Source: Candidatus Caldarchaeum sp. (lineage in GTDB: Archaea > Thermoproteota > Nitrososphaeria_A > Caldarchaeales > Caldarchaeaceae). From it: a DNA stretch of 12,328 nt. Location of the stretch: the NCBI GenBank assembly GCA_025054515.1, contig JANWZT010000023.1, positions 1-12,328 on the forward strand, read 5' to 3'. A model generated the notes under the pieces. It worked only from the letters and a program-made list of their open reading frames with translations. It was not told where the DNA came from and searched no databases. The position numbers were made by a program, and so were the translations under genes. Positions 6,822 through 12,328 of the stretch are shown here, one piece after another (positions within the stretch are counted from its first letter, which is position 1; every line of letters begins with the position of its first letter).

Positions 6822-8053
6822 CTGCATATCTTCTTGGTTATTTCTAAAAACTCGTCATCGATGAGCGCCCTCTTTTTTTCCATGCTCTGCTTTTTAACCT
6901 CGAAGAGGATTTTTTCAATCAAAGAATCTTCTTCTAAATGGACTCCTAATTCCTTGAGTTTATACTTTATGCTTTCCTTCCCGCTTTTCTTCCCAATCAG
7001 TATTCTCGTAGAATTTCCCACCAGTTCAGGGTTGTAGCTTTGCACCGATAAGGGATATTTTAGTAAACCGTACACCACAAGCCCAGATTCACGTGCAAAG
7101 GCGTAATCTCCGACGACTGGTTTATTTAACGCCACCTTGAAGCCTGAAAGTTTTTGAACGAGCTGCGAAAGTTCATAAAGTTTTTCATAGGTTATTCCTG
7201 TGTCTATTCCGAATAGGAGTTTTAAAGCAACCGCTGTTTCCTCAAGAGAAGCGTTTCCAGTCTTTTCACCTAACCCATTCACGCTGACGTGGGCCACTTC
7301 AGCACCTTGAGCCACACCCATCAAGGTGTTTGCTACAGCCAGCCCTAATTCATTGTGGCAGTGAACCTCCAAAGGAATTTTAGTCCGTTCTTTTATTTTT
7401 TTAATGAAAACCATGAATGCAAGAGGATGTTGTGCACAGTAAGAGTCAGTTATGGTTACACTATCTACCTTCGTATTTTCAGTTATAGTGTTAATGATTT
7501 TTACGAGGCTTTCCAAATTTGTTCTGGTGCTGTCGACACTCATGAAATTGGCGTAGAGACCGTGTGCTTTTGCGTAATCTAGTGTTTCCACAGCCTTTTT
7601 AACTATCTCATCTATCGTAGTGTTTAGTCTATACTTCAGATGTACATCGCTTGTAGAACCTTCGCAAACAACTCCATCCACATCACATTCCAACGCTAAG
7701 TTAACATCGCTGACCGCTAAACGTGAGAGACAGAAGATTTTTGCTTTCGTGCCAAGGTGTGCTATTTCTTTGACAGCTGTTTTATCCTCATCCGAGACTA
7801 CTGGAAAGCCAGCCTCTATTCTAGGAACCCCAAGCTCATCTAGTCTAAGCGCTATCTCAACTTTTTCACTTTTCCTGAAAACAACTCCGGGGGTTTGTTC
7901 ACCGTCTCGCAGTGTGACGTCGTGCAGCACCACTTTTGGAGGAAGGTTTAGGAGGTTTCTAACCTCGTCGCTGAAGTTAAAACTACTGACCCAGCTTAAC
8001 GGCGTTCTCCAATTCCCCACATCTGATCTACAGTCTTCAGCCTTGTCACCCAA
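6818..8053 (-). CDS. HMGL-like/isopropylmalate-homocitrate synthase family acyltransferase (pyruvate carboxyltransferase fold)
   Basis: 411 residues from TTG 8053; a GTG at 8020 (giving VGNWRTPLSWV) is an alternative start, since family-like sequence begins about there. TIM-barrel landmarks: HDVTLRDGEQTPG (44-56), with the metal and catalytic Arg-Asp region; IEAGFPVVS (79-87); metal ligands in HCHNE (231-235); and NGLGEKTGNASLEE (259-272). A C-terminal subdomain with GKKSGKES (354-361) follows, but the LeuA allosteric domain is absent. Family members condense acetyl-CoA with a 2-oxo acid or run the reverse lyase reaction. The segment usually reading ESGIH is ESGLV (322-326), so a His important in isopropylmalate and homocitrate synthases is missing; it is therefore not named leuA or nifV. 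It is the third gene of the cyclase-SDR-HMGL operon, with its first eight bases overlapping the end of the SDR gene. Confidence 0.88.
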   Translation of the reverse strand: MGDKAEDCRSDVGNWRTPLSWVSSFNFSDEVRNLLNLPPKVVLHDVTLRDGEQTPGVVFRKSEKVEIALRLDELGVPRIEAGFPVVSDEDKTAVKEIAHLGTKAKIFCLSRLAVSDVNLALECDVDGVVCEGSTSDVHLKYRLNTTIDEIVKKAVETLDYAKAHGLYANFMSVDSTRTNLESLVKIINTITENTKVDSVTITDSYCAQHPLAFMVFIKKIKERTKIPLEVHCHNELGLAVANTLMGVAQGAEVAHVSVNGLGEKTGNASLEETAVALKLLFGIDTGITYEKLYELSQLVQKLSGFKVALNKPVVGDYAFARESGLVVYGLLKYPLSVQSYNPELVGNSTRILIGKKSGKESIKYKLKELGVHLEEDSLIEKILFEVKKQSMEKKRALIDDEFLEITKKICS

Positions 8054-8822
8054 TTGTCGTCAGCCCGCCGTCTATGTAGATTATCTGGCCGTTGATAAAG
8101 TCTGAAGCAGGTGAAGCGAGGAAAACGCAGGCACCTATCAAATCCTCCAAAAAAGCTATCCTACCCATTGGAATATTGCTCGTGTAGAGTTTTAACCTCT
8201 CCGTATCCTTCAAGGTAGGTGAAAACCCAGTATCAACTAATGCGGGGGCGATCGCGTTTACGTTCACGTTATGAACCCCGAACTCAGCCGCCAAAGCTTT
8301 GGTGAACATGTCTACTGCTCCTTTCGAAGTACAGTATCCAAGATTACCAGGCCATTTTGTGGCTCGGGCACCTCTCACGGATGAGACGTTTATGATCTTA
8401 CCATATTTTTTCTGCACCATGACTTTCCCAAACTCCCTACATGTAAGCATAATGCTCTTCACATTTATGTCGAATAACCTTGTCCAATCGTTTGTTGAAA
8501 AATTTAAGGCATCAGCTTTAATGTTGATTCCCTGAGAGTTCACGAGAATATCCACTGTACCAAATATTGACAAAGTTTCTTTCACGAGTCTTTCAACGTC
8601 GGAGTCAATGGTGGCGTCTGCTTGGATTGGAACAATGTCTCTGCCTGTCTCTGATTGTAAATTTCCAGCAATTTCTTTCAGCCTTTCTATGTTCCGACTT
8701 GATATTACGACGTCTGCACCGTAAATCGCAAGACCTTTAGATAAAGCAGCACCTATTCCTCCGGCCCCACCAACAACGACTGCTTTTCTTCCATCCAATC
8801 GAAATAGTTTAGTCAGGTCCAT
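8046..8822 (-). CDS. SDR-family NAD(P)-dependent oxidoreductase, copy 2
   Basis: 258 residues. Cofactor loop VGGAGGIG (17-24; Val replaces the usual Thr), AD at 69-70, NSQG (95-98, NNAG variant), Asn120, Ser148, catalytic YCTSK (Tyr163, Lys167) and C-terminal GQIIYIDGG. By eye it is about 40% identical to the SDR at 3494-4348, sharing the SSVRGA and YCTSKGAV stretches, but it lacks that protein's N-terminal extension. It is the middle gene of a three-gene operon, eight bases downstream of the cyclase-family gene and overlapping the HMGL-like gene. This suggests its product and the cyclase-family hydrolase handle consecutive intermediates. It reduces a ketone or oxidises a secondary alcohol; which one cannot be told. 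Confidence 0.92.
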   Translation of the reverse strand: MDLTKLFRLDGRKAVVVGGAGGIGAALSKGLAIYGADVVISSRNIERLKEIAGNLQSETGRDIVPIQADATIDSDVERLVKETLSIFGTVDILVNSQGINIKADALNFSTNDWTRLFDINVKSIMLTCREFGKVMVQKKYGKIINVSSVRGARATKWPGNLGYCTSKGAVDMFTKALAAEFGVHNVNVNAIAPALVDTGFSPTLKDTERLKLYTSNIPMGRIAFLEDLIGACVFLASPASDFINGQIIYIDGGLTTIG

Positions 8823-8830
8823 GGCTGCAG

Positions 8831-9679
8831 CTATCTCCTAACTATTGCAATGGGACGGACCATAGAACCGTCTCCTCCTACCCATTTTAGCGGTGTGGCA
8901 ACTATCAAACAGCGTTTCCCAGTTACTTTATCAACCTCTCCACCGATGTTTTCGAACCCCATGATGCCGTGTGTGTACAATATTCTATGACATGGTTCCC
9001 AGTATGGAAAGTCTTGATAGACGTCTCTTCCTTTTTCCTTCTTGTATTCTTCAAGCAACCACGGCATGAGCGGTGGATGTCCAGCACCTTGGGCAAGCCT
9101 TGTCCCCAACGGATGATCCATCGCAGGAAGGTCGACGCCTACGGCTTTTACCTGCTTTCTAACAAACCATTCACCAGCTTCTTTGTATAATCCGGGTGCG
9201 TAGCAGAAGTATGTGACGCTATCGCCATAGTAGTGGTGCCAACCGGTGTTGATTATCACGATGTCGCCCTTTTCAATCGGAGGGTCTACACGTTCCAAGT
9301 CTTCAGGCTGTATTACGTCCCACTTCTTTTTGGCTATTGACACTACCACACCCTCCCCCACGTATCTGTCAAGCGGTACCTCATCAATCGCTGGGAAGCC
9401 TTCTTCTACGTGGAGAGGGGCGTCAGTGTGGGTAGACATGTGCATGGTATGTGTAATTTTATGCGCTAACACCCTGTCTTTTGCATGTGAACGTATTCTC
9501 GTAATCTGAGCGTTTTCCGCTACGAAGGGCCATGTTGGCGTCTTTTCGCTGAATGGATGCGACAAGTCGAAAATATCTACAGTGTGTCCCCAGAATTTTG
9601 GGGGTATCTTTTTTAGAACATCTTCCGGTCTTCCTAGGTCCTTTTCATCAAGCATTCCGTGTTTGTAAGGACTTGACAA
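8831..9679 (-). CDS. Cyclase-family (PF04199-type) metal-dependent hydrolase, copy 2
   Basis: 282 residues from TTG 9679. The metal signature is HMSTHTDAPLH (80-90), following DIFDLSHPF (35-43). It also has PPIEKGDIVIINTGWHHYY and THGIMGFENIGG. The TTG start is preferred over ATG 9655 because the residues between them (YKHG) match YLHG in the paralogue at 2613-3497, and a GGTG at 9684-9687 sits four bases upstream. The two copies are roughly 60% identical by eye but differ between the DHPLGT and PWLL segments (REVWHQEGG versus RLAQGAGHPP), a likely substrate-recognition loop. It is first in an operon with an SDR and the HMGL-like gene. A hydrolytic ring-opening function is inferred from family and context. 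Confidence 0.88.
   Translation of the reverse strand: MSSPYKHGMLDEKDLGRPEDVLKKIPPKFWGHTVDIFDLSHPFSEKTPTWPFVAENAQITRIRSHAKDRVLAHKITHTMHMSTHTDAPLHVEEGFPAIDEVPLDRYVGEGVVVSIAKKKWDVIQPEDLERVDPPIEKGDIVIINTGWHHYYGDSVTYFCYAPGLYKEAGEWFVRKQVKAVGVDLPAMDHPLGTRLAQGAGHPPLMPWLLEEYKKEKGRDVYQDFPYWEPCHRILYTHGIMGFENIGGEVDKVTGKRCLIVATPLKWVGGDGSMVRPIAIVRR
8835..8839 (-). promoter_or_regulatory. Shine-Dalgarno-like site for SDR copy 2
   Basis: AGGAG lies inside the last codons of the preceding cyclase-family gene, 12 bases before the SDR ATG at 8822. The spacing is long, so its use is uncertain, but it contrasts with the leaderless first genes of the window. Confidence 0.4.
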
Positions 9680-9712
9680 ATTACACCGCTACCGGAAACG
9701 GCGGAACAACGT

Positions 9713-9721
9713 CTTTATAAA
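9713..9721 (-). promoter_or_regulatory. Archaeal TATA box for the cyclase-SDR-HMGL operon
   Basis: On the minus strand TTTATAAAG is centred near 9717, about 38 bases before TTG 9679. That predicts a leader of about 12 bases containing the short GGTG motif. Confidence 0.55.
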
Positions 9722-9778
9722 CGTATTTATGGCTGGGCTAAGGAGCAGAAAAAATATCCACAACAGCTTAACTGATGC

Positions 9779-9803
9779 AAAAAATTCAAGCAAAAAGAAA
9801 AAA
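9779..9803 (-). terminator. T-rich archaeal terminator after the substrate-binding protein gene
   Basis: Directly after the stop at 9809, the minus-strand transcript runs through T6-C-T5 and then another T6 tract, without an obvious hairpin. Such poly-T stretches terminate archaeal RNA polymerase. It separates this gene from the cyclase-SDR-HMGL operon. Confidence 0.5.
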
Positions 9804-9808
9804 GAATT

Positions 9809-11188
9809 TTATCTTCTTAGGAGTTCTGGGATTGTTTTCACATCGGCCGTTTCAGGAATGTTGTCGTATTTCCAGTTGAACACCACTTCCAACTCGTAGG
9901 GCCATTTCGTACCCTTAACCCACTGACCGCCAATTACAGGAGTTATAGAATAACTGTTCTGATAGTCGATTAGCGGCTTGTATCTGTTGTACAGTGCTAA
10001 TTCCTCGGGCGACAGTATTTCCGTCTTGCTTTTCTTGAAGTTGATGTTTCCAACTATTGTGTTCAAGTTAGTGTTCCCTATAGCGTCGCGTATCTTTGTC
10101 TTATCCAAGCTGCCGGCACGCCTCAATGCATCTATGGCGTTTTCGAATGCTGCGTGAGAGAATATCAGAGGAGTAGACCACTGCTTCCCTGTGGCTCTTT
10201 CGTATGCATCAGCTAACTCCCGAGGAGTTTGCCCTGTTAGCGAAGACCTAAACGGCGACACCTTATGCACCCATACCTCAGTAGTTAGCCCTACACCCAA
10301 GTCTCCACCGAGCGCCTCAACTGATGAGGGGAAGAGTATCGACCTCCCTATCGTTGCAACCTTCGGTATGAACCCGAGTTCCCTACATTGCCTCCATAGA
10401 GCAGCGAAATCCGGCGGAATCAGGTTTCCTGTCAGGATTTCAGCACCCTTCGACTGCCACTCGCGGATGTATGACGAAAAGTCTAGAGTTCCGTAGGGCA
10501 CTACACCGGAGTCTATTACTGTGTATCCTCTGGCTCTAGCCAATGTAATCGTCAACTCTCTGAATGTACGGCCGTCAGGGTCATCGCTCCAGATACCGGC
10601 AACTACCTTGTTGGTTCTGGCTCCAAGCTTATCCCAAATACCCACGAACACGTTTGCAACATCGATTTCAGTCCAGAACGCAAGGAACGACCATTGATAC
10701 GGGCCTCCTTGAATCCAAGACAGAACCGGTGTATCGTAGACTATGCAAGGCACTTTGTACCGCTCACATACCCCGCTGACTGGGACAGTAGTGCCAGGCG
10801 TGTGTAAGACGACTATGAGGTCGACATTCTCACGGGTAATCAACTCCTCAGCCACCGTAGCTGCGAAGTTAGGGTCGCTTTTCGTATCCCTCATTATGAT
10901 CTTTATGGGGACTCTTTTATTGTATTCAGATAGGAACACGCCGCCGTCTCGGTTAACTATTTCCTCAATTTGCTTAGCAACCCATGGGTCGGGCTCGCCG
11001 AAGGCAGCTATCGGGCCGGTTAAAGGCACCGGCCATCCTATCTTTATCACTTCAGGAGCTCTCGGGGCTTGGATGACCGTGGTGTAGTATAGTATACCGC
11101 CAGCTGCAGCTGCAACAACCACCACCGAGATTATGATGGCGAAGACTCTGGATACAGCTCTGCGGTCATGAATCTTTCTCCAAAACAT
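9809..11188 (-). CDS. ABC transporter substrate-binding protein, branched-chain amino acid (Leu/Ile/Val, Peripla_BP_6) type
   Basis: 459 residues. After a short basic N-terminus (WRKIHDRR) there is one hydrophobic segment (about residues 15-36), then an extracytoplasmic type I binding protein starting IKIGWPVPLTGPIAAFGEPD (49-68), with VLHTPGTTVPVSGVCERY as the second-lobe transition. No lipobox Cys follows the hydrophobic segment, so it is probably held by an uncleaved anchor or cut by an archaeal signal peptidase. Proteins of this type also bind aromatic and other organic acids, and the catabolic neighbours favour such a ligand. No permease or ATPase genes occur in the window. The ATG at 11188 sits 23-30 bases from a TATA box (leaderless). 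It lies 50 bases downstream of the broken amidohydrolase gene but with its own promoter. Confidence 0.9.
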   Translation of the reverse strand: MFWRKIHDRRAVSRVFAIIISVVVVAAAAGGILYYTTVIQAPRAPEVIKIGWPVPLTGPIAAFGEPDPWVAKQIEEIVNRDGGVFLSEYNKRVPIKIIMRDTKSDPNFAATVAEELITRENVDLIVVLHTPGTTVPVSGVCERYKVPCIVYDTPVLSWIQGGPYQWSFLAFWTEIDVANVFVGIWDKLGARTNKVVAGIWSDDPDGRTFRELTITLARARGYTVIDSGVVPYGTLDFSSYIREWQSKGAEILTGNLIPPDFAALWRQCRELGFIPKVATIGRSILFPSSVEALGGDLGVGLTTEVWVHKVSPFRSSLTGQTPRELADAYERATGKQWSTPLIFSHAAFENAIDALRRAGSLDKTKIRDAIGNTNLNTIVGNINFKKSKTEILSPEELALYNRYKPLIDYQNSYSITPVIGGQWVKGTKWPYELEVVFNWKYDNIPETADVKTIPELLRR

Positions 11189-11210
11189 ATATTTTTGAGT
11201 AGAATAGCAG

Positions 11211-11218
11211 TATTTAAA
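11211..11218 (-). promoter_or_regulatory. Archaeal TATA box for the substrate-binding protein gene
   Basis: On the minus strand TTTAAATA is centred about 26 bases before ATG 11188, so transcription should begin at the start codon itself. Confidence 0.6.
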
Positions 11219-11238
11219 GGATATCAGCTTCTCAAAAA

Positions 11239-12240
11239 CTACAGTTTGAAAATACTCTGAGTGTTCTTAAAAAATATCTTATCCTTGTCCTCGCCGTTTA
11301 ATTCAAGTGCTCTGACGGAATGAATGGATGATTCTGTAAATAAATCTCCTTTGCGAGGGCCGAACGGGTAGTCGGTGGCGAAAACCACGTGGTCTACTCC
11401 AAAGAAATCAAGCGCACATTTAATGGCAGCTGTGTTTCCACCTATAACTGTTTCAGCATAGAATGACTTGAAGTACTCAATTGGATGTTTTTTGAGCGGA
11501 ACAGGGAAATAGTCTGATGCTTCTCCATAAACATCCGGCTCGGATAAAACACCGTCGTAAAATAACCTTATCCGTTCGCTGAAGTGTGGAATCATGCCGC
11601 CCAAGTGGTGAGTCACTATTTTGAGGTTCGGAAATTTGTCCAACACGCCACCGAACACAAGCCTGCACATCGCAACTGATGTGTCGAAAGGCTAGCCTAG
11701 GGATTCGCCTACCCTATGTTCATGAATCCAAGAGTAGTATGGATAACCAAGTGGATGTAGAAGTATTGGCAGGTCGTGCTGCGACATAGTTTTGTAAAAC
11801 TCAATAAACGAAGGTAAGTCCACAGGTTTTCCTCCGATGTTGCTGTAAATCATACAACCTTTCATTCCAAGGTCCCTCACACACCTGTTCAGCTCGTCTA
11901 CAAAAACCCCCTCTAAACTAGGAAGCCATGCTGTGGGGATAAGTTTCTCCGGATATTTTTCCGAAATACTAGCCATAGCGTCATTAGCTAGTTTCGTCAA
12001 CTTTAGCAGGTCTTTCTCAGGTATTCTATCCTATCCATGCCCCAGCAGCGATATACTGAGAACTTCTGCCGTGATTCCGTATCTCTCCATGTAGCGAATG
12101 CGCAGCTGCGGGTCTACGAAATGCGCAGTTGCCTCTGGCGTCGTAATCTCCATGAACCTCAGAAGCCTTGGTATAAACGTTTTTACAAAATCCTTTATGA
12201 ACCTATAGGGAAATATGTGGCAAAAGGCATCTATCATCAA
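11239..12240 (-). pseudogene. Amidohydrolase_2-family (ACMSD/decarboxylase-like) metal hydrolase interrupted by two in-frame TAG codons
   Basis: One reading frame of 333 positions runs from TTG 12240 (or ATG 12237) to TAG 11239, broken only by TAG at 12033-12031 (position 70) and 11694-11692 (position 183). There is no frameshift. Translation across both stops stays family-like: IDAFCHIFP (3-11), LLHPLG (about 160-165), then PFDTSVAMCRLVFGGVLDKF, THHLGGMIPHF (210-220; His211 or 212) and ATDYPFG (Asp290). Relatives are zinc-dependent hydrolases or decarboxylases of aromatic or semialdehyde acids. In relatives I remember, the residue before P(F/Y)(D/E)T is Trp, so the second TAG probably arose from TGG. 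TAG serves as a normal terminator in several neighbouring genes, so a decayed gene is the simplest reading; suppression or pyrrolysine insertion is the alternative. A Shine-Dalgarno site precedes it, and the upstream gene ends 16 bases before. Confidence 0.75.
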
Positions 12241-12247
12241 CGGCTGT

Positions 12248-12253
12248 CTCCTT
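12248..12253 (-). promoter_or_regulatory. Shine-Dalgarno site for the amidohydrolase gene
   Basis: AAGGAG lies 7 bases before TTG 12240 and 10 bases before ATG 12237, so it fits either start. Its presence, with no TATA box in the short gap, indicates that this gene was translated from a longer transcript starting upstream of the window. Confidence 0.55.
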
Positions 12254-12256
12254 CGC

Positions 12257-12328
12257 CTATGCTTCCAACAAAAATTTAGATGTATCGACGGGTTTTTGGA
12301 GGAAACCTATTTTTGTTAGAGCTTCGAT
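12257..12328 (-). CDS. C-terminal end of an upstream gene (23 codons)
   Basis: An open frame enters from the window edge and ends at TAG 12259-12257. The residues IGFLQKPVDTSKFLLEA resemble the C-terminal tail of NMT1/TauA-type ABC substrate-binding proteins (a Gly-hydrophobic-x-Lys-Pro-x-Asp-x-Ser-Lys-Phe pattern). That is a weak hint from 23 residues. Its position just upstream of the amidohydrolase gene, same strand, suggests one operon. Confidence 0.4.
   Translation of the reverse strand: MEALTKIGFLQKPVDTSKFLLEA

Noticed and set aside
7620..8105. Plus-strand open frame of 161 codons
   Set aside because: It is a Ser/Thr-rich shadow of the HMGL-like and SDR genes on the other strand, with no promoter and no family resemblance.
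11239..12240. Three separate small genes (69, 102 and 143 residues) in the amidohydrolase region
   Set aside because: All three lie in the same frame and read as consecutive pieces of one amidohydrolase_2 protein separated only by TAG codons.
12213..12240. Loss of a metal-binding His in the amidohydrolase N-terminus (IDAFCHIFP instead of DxHxH)
   Set aside because: Relatives of this subfamily, as I remember them, also have an aromatic residue there (a D-x-Y-N-H-I-F-P pattern), so it is not evidence of decay.
1..12328. Genome-wide recoding of TAG as a sense codon
   Set aside because: TAG ends several intact genes at the expected family length (3497, 3494, 5837, 8831), which argues that it is a normal stop in this genome. 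Only context-dependent readthrough remains open.
1..12328. Mobile elements, CRISPR arrays, tRNA or rRNA genes
   Set aside because: Looked for by eye on both strands. No terminal inverted repeats, transposase motifs, regularly spaced repeats, cloverleaf or rRNA-like segments were found.

Overview
The window looks archaeal. Most transcription units begin with a TATA-like box (box A) about 25-30 bases upstream of the start codon, which gives leaderless or nearly leaderless mRNAs, while Shine-Dalgarno-like sites appear only in front of downstream genes (8822, 12240). Start codons include GTG and TTG, genes are tightly packed, and the substrate-binding protein has an N-terminal membrane anchor. 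A TACK-type archaeon (Thermoproteota in the broad sense) fits best, but the sequence alone does not fix the lineage. No rRNA, tRNA, CRISPR array, transposase or integrase was seen.

Layout. 1-1698 (-): 5'-part of a CoxL-like molybdenum hydroxylase large subunit, leaving the window. 1906-2517 (+): DAPG/phloretin-hydrolase-like C-C hydrolase. 2613-3497 (+): cyclase-family (PF04199-type) metal hydrolase, convergent with 4692-3494 (-), a cupin-SDR operon. 4854-5837 (+): dihydrodipicolinate-synthase-fold lyase/aldolase whose N-terminus appears displaced by a frameshift. 5889-6821 (+): 3-hydroxyacyl-CoA-dehydrogenase-like enzyme, convergent with a three-gene operon 9679-6818 (-) encoding a second cyclase-family hydrolase, a second SDR and an HMGL/isopropylmalate-synthase-like acyltransferase. 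11188-9809 (-): branched-chain-amino-acid-type ABC substrate-binding protein. 12240-11239 (-): amidohydrolase_2 gene interrupted by two in-frame TAG codons. 12328-12257 (-): last 23 codons of another gene.

The genes read as a catabolic island for an organic ring compound: uptake (substrate-binding protein), hydroxylation (CoxL-like), C-C hydrolysis of an acyl-phenol type substrate (PhlG-like), redox of ring hydroxyl/keto groups (two SDRs), ring-opening hydrolysis (two cyclase-family enzymes), then dehydrogenation and C-C bond chemistry (HAD-like, DHDPS-like and HMGL-like enzymes). The pairing of a PhlG-like hydrolase with SDR and cyclase-family enzymes resembles the logic of reductive phloroglucinol degradation. 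That link is an inference: several enzymes carry active-site substitutions (HAD-like, HMGL-like, DHDPS-like, cupin) suggesting substrates that differ from the textbook family members.

There is no gene-free stretch above 300 bases. The larger gaps (1699-1905, 2518-2612, 4693-4853, 9680-9808) hold promoters and, in the last, also a T-rich terminator.
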